The notes under the pieces were generated by a model. It was not told the origin of the DNA. It searched no databases and saw nothing but the letters and a program-made list of their open reading frames with translations. From the NCBI GenBank assembly GCA_964636325.1, contig CAZWRV010000024.1, positions 4,409 to 68,408 of the forward strand: a DNA stretch of 64,000 nt, given 5' to 3'. Of this stretch, positions 42,751-52,295 are shown one piece after another. A program made the translations under genes and the position numbers. This DNA is from CAZWRV01 sp964636325. Its GTDB lineage: Bacteria > Verrucomicrobiota > Lentisphaeria > Victivallales > GWF2-50-93. Every line of letters begins with the position of its first letter. Position 1 is the first letter of the stretch.

Positions 42751-45392
42751 CGGCCTTCCTCCCCCTTTTCGAATTCGACGAGTATGACGCGGTAGAGCAT
42801 GAGCTCCGGCACTTCTATGGATATCTGGTCTCCGTCGGGTTCGGCCTTGAGCGGCCTTATCTCGCTGATGGGCTCGGCGGAGAGCATCCAGGCCTTCGCG
42901 GCGCCGAAGCCCTCCGGCGTCCTCACCTTCATCGCGAACGGCTCCCTGAACGGCTCCGGCAGCTCGGAGAACCTGTCGGTAAGGAAGCGCTCTATCGTCG
43001 GCGGATTGACTAGCGGCACCACATACCTGCGCTTTCCGCCGGGTAGATCCTTCCAGACTGCGGAGTCCGCATACCAGAGCTCGCGGTCGGTGTCGATCTG
43101 GATTGCATCCTCGGCGCCCTCGAGCGGCTTTAGCTCCCTGTCGAAGAAGAACTGGCTGAATCGCATGAAGAAGGCCGCCTCGCCGGTCTCGCTGTAGGGC
43201 GTGCAGATGTGTCCGGCGGTGTTGTTGAGGCCGCCTGCCAGCGGCACCAGCAGATGGTAGTATATGATGCTCTGGCAGAAATATGGAGTTCCGTCGCGTG
43301 CGGGGCTGAACCCGTACCAGTAGCCGTTGAGCTTCCTGCACCAGTCCACGCAGCGCCGCGCGCCCCAGAAATAGTCCTTTATGATGCTGCGCGGATCGAT
43401 GAATATGTAGGCGTTCATCCATCCTTCGTCCATCACCGCCGAGCCGTCGGACAGGAACGCGGCATGGAACTTGGACTTCTGCGGGTCCGGCAACTCCTGC
43501 TTGCGGTCGTAGACCGCGGCGGGCTCGCCGATGTTGGCGCTCTCGGTGTAGTGCGGGACGACTGCGCGCATCTTCTCCTTGAATGTTCTTGTGCGCTGTG
43601 CCGAGAGCTCCTGGTCGCCCTCCGGGGTTCCAGTCCCCGTCTTGATGTTCATATGGTTTGTGGACTTGCATCCGAAGTCGCCGTCCCAGCGGATGCCGTC
43701 CCACCCCACGTATTTCACGGCCTTTATCGCGCCGTCGAGCATCTTGTTGAAGACGTAGTCGACGGAGTGATTCAGCGGCATTTCGATGTGGAGCATGCCC
43801 TTTTCGGCGTAGGACACCGGCTCCTTGCCGGCGTGCCAGCGGTCCAGCATATCCTTGGTGCACTTGTCCCATACCTCCTGTATCTGCTCGTTCCATACGG
43901 GCGGGCCGGGGAAATATTCCGGATGCTTCAGATATTCTTCCTCCGCCTTCTGTCCGGTTCCGCACATGGGCTGGATATACATGAAGGATGCAGCGCCGAT
44001 CTCATGGTTGAGCTCGACGGCGCGCCTCTGCATGTCGACGCTGGTCTGCGTGCCGATTTCCGACATGCCGCTGATGTAGGGGACGCTCGGGTCGTCGGGC
44101 CAGGGCGCCAGCCCGTCCCGGTAGCTGATGCCGAACATGTCTATCATGTTGACGTAGTGCGGCGGGGAATAATAAGGATTTCTGCTGCGGTTCGTGCCCC
44201 CCATGCTCATCACCGCCCACGGATTGTTGTTGACTGTGAAGACATCTGCCGCGCTTGACACGGCTTTGCCGTCCTTTATGAGTTCCGCGACCGCCTGGCA
44301 GCCCCAGAGCTCCTTGTCATCGGGAGCTTTCCAGGCAAGATCCACTACCGCGTATTCTCCGTTCTTCAGCGAGACGTCCTTCTCGCCCGCCTGAATCTCC
44401 TCGTCGATGCCGTGTAGGACGCGTACCCTGAGCTTCCCCGACTGGTCCTTCCCGCTGCGGTTGTGCAGCCAGACATGGAACGTCTGCTCCATGCCAGTCT
44501 TGCAAGTGAGCTTCTGGGGCAGGACCTGTCGCACGACGATGTTGTCCGGTTCCGCGACCGGCTCGACGCGCAGCCAGTCGACAGTCACGCTGCGCAGCGA
44601 ATTGTGCACCTTGCCGAAGCCCTTCTGGATGGTCCTCAGAATAGTCAGTTCAATGTCGAGCGGGCCCTTGTCCCATTTCTGCTGCTTGAGAAGCTCCTCC
44701 TTCTGCTTGAGGCGCTTCTCCTCCTTCTCCGCAAATTCGACTTTCGCGATGTTGCCGCCCTTCTCCCAGACGGCGCGCCATTTTTCATGGTCCGCCTTCG
44801 AAAGCAGCGTCGTATAGCCCGCATGCTTCAAGGGCGGCCGCTCGGGACGGGCAGTTATCGGGTCGGGTTGGATGACTTCCGCCAGGAATGTGAACTCCTG
44901 GTAGGCGTCCTCGTCCTTGAAGTGGTAGCCGTGGATCGTCGGCTCGTAGTAGCGGGCGGCCTTGGCGCCGCTGCCGTATCCCGGCGACTGCTTTGCCGTG
45001 AAACGTATTGCCGTGCCGATGCAGTTGAGCATGCCCGAAATCTTGAAGCGCGCCGTCACGCGGTAGAGGCCGACGGGCAGATCGGGAACCCTGAGCTTCA
45101 GCGCTTCTATGTCGTTCTCCTGCAGGACTCTGGAGTCGGCCAGGACCTGCAGCGCCTTCTTGCCCTCGGCGTTTTCGTCCTCGACGACCTTGAAGAGGCG
45201 CGTCTGCTTCGGGTTCATCCAGGGTGCCGCCGCCCCTTTAGGGAACGCCAGTTCGTCGGCCTGGTATGTGACGGCCTCCTTCGCTGGGCTGGCGGGCGCC
45301 GCCGCCGCGTCCGCGGCCCGGAGCGTGTAGGATGCCCCCAGTAAGAATCCTGCTAGACACAACAGCCCTCTGACGATTTGCATCTTATGCAT
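42747..45392 (-). CDS. large secreted putative glycoside hydrolase
   Basis: An 881-aa exported protein with signal IVRGLLCLAGFLLGASYTLRAADAAAA. Beta-sandwich sections occupy about 50-370, with a short Lys/Glu helix (EKEEKRLKQKEELLKQQ) within. The second half is a TIM-barrel candidate: INMIDMFGISYRDGLAPWPDD-type region (MIDMFGISYRDG), SFMYIQPMCG, VGWDGIRWDGDFG (an Asp-rich strand end typical of catalytic acids), and ESANIGEPAAVYDRKQ. A C-terminal beta domain follows. GGAGG lies 5 nt before the ATG. It overlaps the next gene by ATGA. No GH family is assigned; GH66-like or GHL-type barrels are possible relatives. Confidence 0.68.
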   Translation of the reverse strand: MHKMQIVRGLLCLAGFLLGASYTLRAADAAAAPASPAKEAVTYQADELAFPKGAAAPWMNPKQTRLFKVVEDENAEGKKALQVLADSRVLQENDIEALKLRVPDLPVGLYRVTARFKISGMLNCIGTAIRFTAKQSPGYGSGAKAARYYEPTIHGYHFKDEDAYQEFTFLAEVIQPDPITARPERPPLKHAGYTTLLSKADHEKWRAVWEKGGNIAKVEFAEKEEKRLKQKEELLKQQKWDKGPLDIELTILRTIQKGFGKVHNSLRSVTVDWLRVEPVAEPDNIVVRQVLPQKLTCKTGMEQTFHVWLHNRSGKDQSGKLRVRVLHGIDEEIQAGEKDVSLKNGEYAVVDLAWKAPDDKELWGCQAVAELIKDGKAVSSAADVFTVNNNPWAVMSMGGTNRSRNPYYSPPHYVNMIDMFGISYRDGLAPWPDDPSVPYISGMSEIGTQTSVDMQRRAVELNHEIGAASFMYIQPMCGTGQKAEEEYLKHPEYFPGPPVWNEQIQEVWDKCTKDMLDRWHAGKEPVSYAEKGMLHIEMPLNHSVDYVFNKMLDGAIKAVKYVGWDGIRWDGDFGCKSTNHMNIKTGTGTPEGDQELSAQRTRTFKEKMRAVVPHYTESANIGEPAAVYDRKQELPDPQKSKFHAAFLSDGSAVMDEGWMNAYIFIDPRSIIKDYFWGARRCVDWCRKLNGYWYGFSPARDGTPYFCQSIIYYHLLVPLAGGLNNTAGHICTPYSETGEAAFFMRFSQFFFDRELKPLEGAEDAIQIDTDRELWYADSAVWKDLPGGKRRYVVPLVNPPTIERFLTDRFSELPEPFREPFAMKVRTPEGFGAAKAWMLSAEPISEIRPLKAEPDGDQISIEVPELMLYRVILVEFEKGEEGR

Positions 45393-45751
45393 GAAAACCT
45401 CCCTTTGAAAATATTGGGTGAATGGATGATTGGATGGATGGGTGAGGGAAACTATGGGGTGAAAGCGGAGCTTTCAATTCGTCCGTTGTAATAATATTAA
45501 TTCTCATGCGGTTCTCATCCAATCGATCAGGCATCTCCTATGACGTTCTAACGTCAGAAGGATGCGATGGTTCGAGTTTTTTATTTCTGTTGACTTTCAG
45601 ATCTATAAGAATCGCGATTACCTCTTGTCTTTTCCTGTATTTACTGACATCCGATACCCGACACCTGTGCTGCAAAACTTAGTGATGCAATCACCCCATC
45701 CATCCATCCATCCATCCATTCATCCAATCATCCATCCCCCGTCCTCCCCGC
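45393..45751. repeat. gene-free gap with inverted GGAT/ATCC arrays
   Basis: The 359-nt gap holds no gene. Near one end (45416-45442) is an imperfect GGAT array, and near the other (45694-45738) an imperfect ATCC array. They share GGATGATTGGATG in opposite orientation and so form a long-range inverted repeat. Between them are hairpins TGAAAGC/GCTTTCA (45460-45476) and TGACGT/ACGTCA (about 45541-45556). The ATG of the 881-aa gene and its GGAGG lie at the left margin, so a promoter should be in this gap. Confidence 0.65.
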
Positions 45752-46822
45752 TCATCTGTAGTCCAGCGGCAGCAGGCCCCTTTCGGCGTCCAGTATCAAA
45801 ATGGCCATGGGCGTCGCGTAAGTTCCGCCCATGACCTTTGTGTTTTCGGCGTTGCCCGGCGGAATCTGGAAACTTCCGTCCGGATTCTGATGCTCGCGGA
45901 GGATTTCCCATATGCCCCTGAAGAAGCCCTCGGCCTGCTCTGCCTGTTTCCCGCCCCGTCCCTTCTCCCTCAGGTAGCCGCGCGAGGCGAAGAAATGCGC
46001 GTCGTAGAAGTTCGGGCCGTACCAGATCGGACGGTTGCGCGCGAGCCAGTCTAGGGCGAGATCCCGCTGCTTCGCCGGGCGGTCATAAAGCCCCATGCAT
46101 GCGATGCCGGCACCGGTTATCGATATGATCGGAAGGCCGGCGGCGTCGTATGAGAAGCCGCCGACGTCCTCCTTCTCGTACTGCTTGCCGGGGCCGGGGA
46201 TCTTCTGGCTGCCCTCCATGAAGGAGAGGGCGCGCTTGGCCGCGTTGATCGGAACCTTCCCGCCCCGCAGCTCCATGCTCCTCAGGAAGAGCAGGAACCA
46301 CGCCGTCACCTTCCTGTCGTTGACCTTGGTCTTCAAGTCCGCCTTCCACCCTCCGTAGAATTCCGGGTTGACGGCCTTGTCCTGGATGCGCAGCGAATAT
46401 TCGAACGCGTCTGCGGCGCGTAGGGTGATTTTACGGTCGAGCTCGGCGTCGCCGGCCTGGCCGACCAGCTCCGAAAGCGCGAGCGCCGCCACCGCATGGC
46501 TCTCCATAGGATATTCGCTGTCGCCGAGGAAGCCGTCCTCGCCGCTGTTTTCGATGATCCATGCGGCCGCCTTGGGCAGAGGCGAGGCAGGATCGCCGCC
46601 GGGCGTTGCGCCGGCCGAGAGGAAGGCCAGGATCGCCAGGCCGGTCTGAAGATGCCTCTGCACGGAGCCGAACGAACCGTCCTCGTTCTGCGACCTGCGC
46701 ATGTATTCCAGCCCCGCGGCGACGCTCTTCTCCAACGCCTTGGACGGATAGTCCTGGGCCATGGCGGCCTGCAGAAGGCAGAGCAGCGAAAGGCATATTG
46801 AAGTTGCAGTCTTTTTAAACAC
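45752..46822 (-). CDS. secreted alpha-toroid (squalene/prenyltransferase-repeat) protein
   Basis: A 356-aa exported protein with signal ATSICLSLLCLLQAAMAQ. Repeated helix pairs with Gly-rich turns of the terpene-cyclase/prenyltransferase alpha-alpha barrel follow: GLEYMRRSQNEDGSFGS, GLAILAFLSAG, GEDGFLGDSEYPMESHAVAALALSE, TAWFLLFLRS, GLPIISITGAGIACMGL, and EILREHQNPDGSFQIPPGN. It has the QNxDGSF repeats but no DXDD catalytic motif, so it is not a squalene cyclase. Such secreted toroids often accompany MoxR/VWA/DUF4175 clusters. The start is a GTG at 46822. Its AGAGGA ribosome-binding site (46831-46836) is part of a truncated repeat, 8 nt upstream. Confidence 0.85.
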   Translation of the reverse strand: MFKKTATSICLSLLCLLQAAMAQDYPSKALEKSVAAGLEYMRRSQNEDGSFGSVQRHLQTGLAILAFLSAGATPGGDPASPLPKAAAWIIENSGEDGFLGDSEYPMESHAVAALALSELVGQAGDAELDRKITLRAADAFEYSLRIQDKAVNPEFYGGWKADLKTKVNDRKVTAWFLLFLRSMELRGGKVPINAAKRALSFMEGSQKIPGPGKQYEKEDVGGFSYDAAGLPIISITGAGIACMGLYDRPAKQRDLALDWLARNRPIWYGPNFYDAHFFASRGYLREKGRGGKQAEQAEGFFRGIWEILREHQNPDGSFQIPPGNAENTKVMGGTYATPMAILILDAERGLLPLDYR

Positions 46823-46830
46823 GCTAGTAA

Positions 46831-46948
46831 TCCTCTTCTGAAACTCGCTTCAAGTAGCGCAGGCATTCCTGCCTGCGGCATCGCAGGTGGGAATACCTGC
46901 GCTACTTAAGTTTCTGATCGGCAAAACTGCGCTGTTCGCAGATGGCCA
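46831..46948. repeat. REPIN-like element with flanking X repeats (inverted copy)
   Basis: Core 46854-46905: GTAG, hairpin CGCAGGCA/TGCCTGCG with TTCC loop (46858-46877), spacer GCAT, hairpin CGCAGGT/ACCTGCG (46882-46901), then CTAC. Both feet are GTAG/CTAC, so the element is a near-perfect palindrome. Read on the - strand it is preceded by an X unit (about 46906-46948, inner stem CTGCG/CGCAG) and followed by a truncated X (46831-46853). This is the same order as at 9.1-9.4 kb. Confidence 0.85.
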
Positions 46949-46955
46949 CTTCTTT

Positions 46956-49900
46956 TCACCTCGACTCCTTTACCAGGTTCTGGATATACAATATCCCCGG
47001 CTCCTTGAACTGGGTGGGATAGGGGCGCTGGACCGCGCGCATGAGCTCCTCGTAGAGGTGCTTCGGCATCTTGAGGAAGCGTTCGTCCGGACCCTCGCTC
47101 GCGGTGTCGAGGCTGCATGAGCGGCCGGATACCGCGGCGGCGCTCTTTCTGCGGTCGCGCTGCGCCAGCGAAAGCGCCCATGCCGCGTCCTCGACAGCCC
47201 CGGGCGCGCTTCCGGGCAGAAGGGCCTGGGAGCGCTGGCTCCATACTAGCCGGTCGGAGCGACCGGTCCGCTCGGCCCATCGGGCCTCGTTTCGTATCAT
47301 GCGGCCCCCGGCCTCCCAGAAGTCGGTCCTGTTCAACTCTATATACCTTCTGCGGGTCTTGGCCTGGTATGGCGGGATCTTTACGAACTCCTGGATACCC
47401 TTCACTGCCGCGCCGAGGCGTCCGTTCCAGTCCTCGAGCGTGTCCGCGAGCTGGAGCCGTCCCTGCGAATCCAGCTTTTGAACCTGTGCGGGTTCCATCT
47501 TCTTGAAAATTTCCCGGCATCCTGAAATCAGCTCCGTGAAAAGCTTGGTCTCCTCGATGATGTCCCTGTCTTTGGGCAGCGTCCAGTCGAGGGCGGAGAG
47601 GAGCGTATCAGCCTCCTTCGCCTGCTCTGGCGACACGCCCTTCCAGGAATCCTTCCTCATTTCCGTATGTATTCCTTCGCAGAGGATCAGCAGGCGGCGC
47701 GTGGCCTGGCAGACGCGGTCCCAGTAGGAGGACGAGCTGTCGCTGTCGCGCATTCCCAGGAAGGCCTCCCTCCGCATTGCCGGCTCTTCGCCGAAAGCCT
47801 TCAGGAAGGCGATGTGGTCCGCAAGCGCCTTCTGGGATGTATTCAGCCTCTGCGTCTTGTTTATCTTTGCAGGGATTCCGCTGAAGACGGGATTGTCCAG
47901 GAGGGCCGGCGTCTGCCCTGATGCGATGACCCCCACCCACGAGCCCAGCGCCTGGAATTCCGGAATCAGCTTCTCGCAGTTGTCCGATACGACCGAAAGA
48001 TATGTCGGATACTGCCTGCCGGAGAACCTGTCCTCGTGCCTTGCATAGGTTTTGTCGTAGACCTCCTCTTCGAAGTTGGAGAGGTATTCGACGAGGATGG
48101 AAAGAGCCTCAATCTCCTTGGACGGAACTGCCGGGCCGGAAGCGAGCCATGCGCCTTCCTTGAGGTCGAGCATGGCTGTCGAGGCGATGTTTTCGATCAT
48201 GACCCTGCGGATCAGGTTTTCGCAGAAGTCATACCTCTCCCTGCTGGCCTTCTTCCATTTCCACTGCTTCTTCGCCTCGTCGCTGGCGTCGGGGCCGGGC
48301 GCCTCCCTGTTGGCCTTCTCGACCTCCACCGGGATCGCCGCGATCTCGGCCCGCAGATTAGCCGGCTCCTTGTTGATGACGTCCTGCATGTCCTTCCATA
48401 TCTCTCCGAGGCAGGGAAGGACAGCCGCCGTCTCGTTCTGCACGGCGGTCCTCATGGCGGCGGCAAGGGCGTCCAGTTCTTTTTCTGCTCCGCAGAGCTG
48501 TCCCAGGAAGGAGTCCGGCGCGAATGCGAGGCGCGCGTGCCAGGGCAGGAAGCTGCTTTTAAATGCGTCCAGCCTGCGGATGCCCTGTTCGAGACCTTCA
48601 TCCATGGCGACGATGGCGACAATCTGTTCCTGCTTGTGAAGTTCGCCGAGAGTCTGTTCATGGAGGGATTTTACGTCGTCGGCCTTCTTGGCGAGTTCCT
48701 GCTCGGTCCGGGCCAGCTCCGCGATCCGCCCCTTTGTGTCGGACAGGAACTTTTCATGAACCTGCTTCTCGTTCTGCAGCGCCTGTTCAATATCCATGGC
48801 CTTTTTCTCAAAATCCTTCTTCGCGTCTTCGAGCCGCTTTTGCAGATTTTCAATGTTTCTGCTTGGAGGCGGAGGCGTCACCGCAGGGGCCGGAGGCGTC
48901 GCAGGTGCTGCCGGAGCGGGTGCCGGGGAAGGCGCAGGTGCTTGTGCAGGCGCGGGGGCCGCCACGGGGGCCGGCGTTGCGGCGGGAGGTGTGGCGGCCG
49001 CGGCCAGAGCCGCCTGCTTTGCAGCTTCCTCAAGGGCCTTTTTCTCCTTCTCCTTTTCGTCCGCGATTTCCTTCTCGATCTTGGCCAGGGCGGCCGAGGA
49101 AGATGCGCCGAGGTCCGCCAGGGACTTCTGCAGCTCTTTGGCCTTCGCGTCGCAGGCGTCTGTCCGGGTTTTGATTTCCTGCTCCAGCTTCGACCGCGCT
49201 TCGGACGGCACCTTGATTCCTTCTGCGGCCTCCGCCAACGCCTTCTCCTCGGCGGAGGATTTGGCCTTCACTTCGTCCAGTCTCTTCTGCGAGTCCGCCA
49301 ATGACTGCTCATACTGGCGGAAGCTGCCGGCCTGGCAGTCCTCCAGCAGCGCCAGGAACTGTTCGCGGGCCGCCTGCCAGAGCTGGTCCGTCCGCGGATT
49401 CGCCGTCTCAAGCCTCTCGACGTCGATGTCTATCCTGAACTCGTGAATCAGAAGGCGAAGGAGGCGGATCCGCTCGAGAAGCCCGTAGCGGCGGGACCAC
49501 GGGATGTCAGCGTCAAATAGGGCGAGCGCCTTTTCGATGCGTTCCGGCTTCCCGGTCTCGAGCGCCTCGTAGACCATGCAGCACAAAAGGAGTTCGGCCT
49601 CCTCGTTCGTCTGACTGTCGCGCCTCAGCCTCAAATATTCCGACAGCGCCAGGGAAAGGCGGCTCCCGGCTCCGTCCGCGATGACCGACTTCATCCATGC
49701 GGCGCTTGAAAACTTGCGCCTGACTTCTTCCAAACGCTTCAGGAGGCGGCCGTCAAGCAGGACTCCCTCCAGGAGCGCCTTGTGCAGGCTGAGCGCGGCC
49801 TTGTCGATCTCGGCGTCGGAGGCCGCTCCCTCTTCCGGCTGGACGGCCTTGGAGAGGCCCTTAAGCTTTTCGGTGATCGCTGCGTCGTTCACCTCCGCCG

Positions 49901-52070
49901 CGAGTTTCGCAAGCGAATCGAGCTGTTCCTTCTGCTGCTGGAGCAGGCGCCCGCGGAACTCCTCCGAAAAATCCTTCCTGGCGAGGAGTGTCCGGTTCTG
50001 CAGAAGCTTCTCGGCCAGGACGCCCATAAGGCGGACTCTCGCGCAGGTCAGGATGTCCCCCATCGCGTCGCTTATGTCCTTCGCTGTCGCGGCCTGGCTC
50101 TTCAAAAGCGCCTGAAGCTTCGTCAGAAGCTGCTGCTGCGCAGCCCCGGCCTCTATCTCCTTTATCTTGATGTCGTAGAACGCCCCTTCCAGCAGTACGT
50201 GGGCCATGCTCATCACATATTCGGCGCCGCGCTGCTCGACGTATGGATACTGGCTGTAATACATTATCTGCTTGACGAAGCGGACATTTATCTGCCTGAG
50301 CGCCCTGGCGGCCTCGTCGAATATCTCCTTGCGCTTGCCCTCGAGCTTGGTCGACGCGTCCATGCCGTCCAGGAGTATCCCGAGCCTGCCCGCCTGAGCG
50401 TTGAGCGTCTCCGAAACGCTCCGCAGCGGCGGGTATATCCAGTGGTGCTTGTTGAGCTGGAAGTCGAGCATCTCTATCAGCTCCGCGAGCTGGCGGTCCG
50501 GAGTCTCCGCGATGATGTCGATCTGGAAGCGCGGCGTCGCCGTCTCCTGGCCTTTCGTGTCGACGGCGACAAGCTCGAACTGCAGCGTTGGCAGGTTCTC
50601 TTCCACCAGCTCGGACAGCTCGATGCTGAAGACTCCCTCAGCCTTTTTCGCCGACCCCTGCTGCAGCGGGATCGAATTCTCCTTGATCTCCCGCCGGTCG
50701 CTGCTCCCGAAGGAGCGCAGATACAGCTCGCCCAGGCCGAAGTCGTCCGCCGCCACATACTTCAGCTCAAGGGGATCCTCTCGGAAAAGCGTAGGCGGCT
50801 CCGGAACCCCTAGGAGTGTGACCGTCGGCGGATTGTCGGGGATCACCCGTATCCGGTAGGGCTGGTCCCGGTGGTTGTCCGCGCCCGTGTCGGCCGACAG
50901 GCTGATCGAGAAGACGCTGTCCTTCTCTATCGTGAAGCTAAACCAGCCCTTCTGCCGGGAACGGTCCCAGCGGATGCTGTATTTGCGGTCCGGGAGGACG
51001 ACCTGCGAATCCTTTATCGGAATGGACGTCTCGAAGTCGATCCTCACCTTCGTCCCCTCGACGCCCTTGAATTCGCGGCCCGGTGACTCCTCCTCGATCC
51101 GCTTGAGACCCGTGTAGCGCGGGAAGTCGTAGCTGGCGCGGAGCCTTGTGATCTTCGGGCACGGCCTGACTGAAACCTCATACATGGCGCTGCGCCCGTC
51201 GCCCGCCGTCAGATAATATGTGAAAGGCTCCTTGACGGACTTGAGGCCCAGCTCGAAACGGTTCTGCGGACGGGGCGACATCACCATGCTGTTCGCCTTT
51301 CCGGCGCCGGCGTAGTGCGCTACGCAGCGCACACCTTCGGGGACACGCCCCTTCAGCCTCGCTGAAATATCCAGGTCGTCCCCTTCCGTCACTGTCTGCC
51401 TAAGCGGAGCGTCGATCTCTATGATGGTCAGCGAAGGCCGCGGATGGTTGCCGAGAGGATTAACGAAACGCTTGAGGAGGAGGCCCATCCTCATGAACGG
51501 AGTCAGCGAGAACACCCCGATCAGAAGCAGGCATGCGCCGGCCATCAGAAGACGGCGGGGCGCCTTGCCCGGCCCCAGCGACCGCTCCGGATGGATTTCA
51601 GAGCTGATCTTCTCCGCGCCCCGGATTGCCGCGTCCACCATGAACGGATGTATGTCTCCGGGATTTTCCTCCTCCCTCTCAGTGAAGTTCAATGCGCTCC
51701 GGATGCGGTCGCGGCTGCCGCTGCCCATCTTGTCCAGCTCCCCCGCCACCGCGTCACGGTGGAGCCGCCGGAAAAGAAGGACGAGCCCCGAAAGCGCGAG
51801 CAGAAGAGGAATGGTGGCCGTGGACAGGGGCAAAACCGGCTTGAGGCAGCGGGGAAGCTCCACAAGACGGTCCACAGTGATCGACAGGATGAAAAGAAGC
51901 AGCGCCGACAGAAGCGCCCCGCTGAACCGCCCCGCCGCCGTGATGCGCGAGCGGTGACGGATGTAGCGCTCGATTACGCCGTGGACCCCTTCCGGCAGGC
52001 TTGCCAGATAGTCCGCTCCGCCGTCCGGTTCGGTTCGTTTCTGCTTCTCGTCAGGCAATTGATACCCCAA
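46956..52070 (-). CDS. giant DUF4175-like membrane coiled-coil protein
   Basis: A 1704-aa protein with two N-terminal membrane helices (LLSALLLFILSITVD, IPLLLALSGLVLLF) and a third (LLMAGACLLLIGVFSL, about 175-190). RFVNPLGNHPRPS and an Ig-like section (YDFPRYTGLKRIEE, PPTVTLLGVPEP) follow. Long helical regions come next, then a strong Lys/Glu coiled coil (about 950-1010), a Pro/Ala-rich linker (about 1012-1065) and a helical C-terminal third. It is the paralogue of the 1064-aa protein at 5892-9086. The start is a TTG (52070; TTG 52058 is the alternative, with GGGG 6 nt upstream); an in-frame TAA is a little farther upstream and there is no ATG. It probably anchors a periplasm-spanning scaffold; the function is unknown. 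Confidence 0.75.
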   Translation of the reverse strand: MGYQLPDEKQKRTEPDGGADYLASLPEGVHGVIERYIRHRSRITAAGRFSGALLSALLLFILSITVDRLVELPRCLKPVLPLSTATIPLLLALSGLVLLFRRLHRDAVAGELDKMGSGSRDRIRSALNFTEREEENPGDIHPFMVDAAIRGAEKISSEIHPERSLGPGKAPRRLLMAGACLLLIGVFSLTPFMRMGLLLKRFVNPLGNHPRPSLTIIEIDAPLRQTVTEGDDLDISARLKGRVPEGVRCVAHYAGAGKANSMVMSPRPQNRFELGLKSVKEPFTYYLTAGDGRSAMYEVSVRPCPKITRLRASYDFPRYTGLKRIEEESPGREFKGVEGTKVRIDFETSIPIKDSQVVLPDRKYSIRWDRSRQKGWFSFTIEKDSVFSISLSADTGADNHRDQPYRIRVIPDNPPTVTLLGVPEPPTLFREDPLELKYVAADDFGLGELYLRSFGSSDRREIKENSIPLQQGSAKKAEGVFSIELSELVEENLPTLQFELVAVDTKGQETATPRFQIDIIAETPDRQLAELIEMLDFQLNKHHWIYPPLRSVSETLNAQAGRLGILLDGMDASTKLEGKRKEIFDEAARALRQINVRFVKQIMYYSQYPYVEQRGAEYVMSMAHVLLEGAFYDIKIKEIEAGAAQQQLLTKLQALLKSQAATAKDISDAMGDILTCARVRLMGVLAEKLLQNRTLLARKDFSEEFRGRLLQQQKEQLDSLAKLAAEVNDAAITEKLKGLSKAVQPEEGAASDAEIDKAALSLHKALLEGVLLDGRLLKRLEEVRRKFSSAAWMKSVIADGAGSRLSLALSEYLRLRRDSQTNEEAELLLCCMVYEALETGKPERIEKALALFDADIPWSRRYGLLERIRLLRLLIHEFRIDIDVERLETANPRTDQLWQAAREQFLALLEDCQAGSFRQYEQSLADSQKRLDEVKAKSSAEEKALAEAAEGIKVPSEARSKLEQEIKTRTDACDAKAKELQKSLADLGASSSAALAKIEKEIADEKEKEKKALEEAAKQAALAAAATPPAATPAPVAAPAPAQAPAPSPAPAPAAPATPPAPAVTPPPPSRNIENLQKRLEDAKKDFEKKAMDIEQALQNEKQVHEKFLSDTKGRIAELARTEQELAKKADDVKSLHEQTLGELHKQEQIVAIVAMDEGLEQGIRRLDAFKSSFLPWHARLAFAPDSFLGQLCGAEKELDALAAAMRTAVQNETAAVLPCLGEIWKDMQDVINKEPANLRAEIAAIPVEVEKANREAPGPDASDEAKKQWKWKKASRERYDFCENLIRRVMIENIASTAMLDLKEGAWLASGPAVPSKEIEALSILVEYLSNFEEEVYDKTYARHEDRFSGRQYPTYLSVVSDNCEKLIPEFQALGSWVGVIASGQTPALLDNPVFSGIPAKINKTQRLNTSQKALADHIAFLKAFGEEPAMRREAFLGMRDSDSSSSYWDRVCQATRRLLILCEGIHTEMRKDSWKGVSPEQAKEADTLLSALDWTLPKDRDIIEETKLFTELISGCREIFKKMEPAQVQKLDSQGRLQLADTLEDWNGRLGAAVKGIQEFVKIPPYQAKTRRRYIELNRTDFWEAGGRMIRNEARWAERTGRSDRLVWSQRSQALLPGSAPGAVEDAAWALSLAQRDRRKSAAAVSGRSCSLDTASEGPDERFLKMPKHLYEELMRAVQRPYPTQFKEPGILYIQNLVKESR

Positions 52071-52295
52071 GCGCAGCTTGATGGTTGAAAAGAAACGCTT
52101 AAATTACATTCCAACGAGGCAAAATCAATTCGGTAAAACCAAAAGACCGCAACCGCCTTGCGGCGAGCATCTTTGGGCCGTATTTTCCCGTCCCTTCCTC
52201 GGACAACATTCATGTCGCCGCTCGGTCGGAACGAAAAAATCCAATCCCAAATCTTGCTCGTCAAAATGTTAATATTCACGCTAAAGGAGCATAAT

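Noticed and set aside
42751..43965. 405-residue N-terminal extension of the 678-aa secreted protein
   Set aside because: It is out-of-frame sequence of the 881-aa gene; the signal peptide starts at the ATG at 42750, which overlaps the upstream stop.
43209..44258. 349-aa frame on the + strand
   Set aside because: It is antisense to the 881-aa secreted protein, with no ribosome-binding site and no family signal.
45562..45834. 90-aa frame rich in His-Pro-Ser-Ile repeats
   Set aside because: It is a translation of the ATCC tetranucleotide array and has no ribosome-binding site.
46333..46881. 182-aa frame on the - strand starting in the 46.85 kb repeat
   Set aside because: It starts with translated repeat and continues out of frame through the alpha-toroid gene, which has a signal peptide and family motifs in its own frame.
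48036..49304. 422-aa Arg/Gly-rich frame on the + strand
   Set aside because: It is antisense to the coiled-coil and Pro/Ala linker of the 1704-aa protein; the Arg/Gly-rich composition comes from the complement of that linker.
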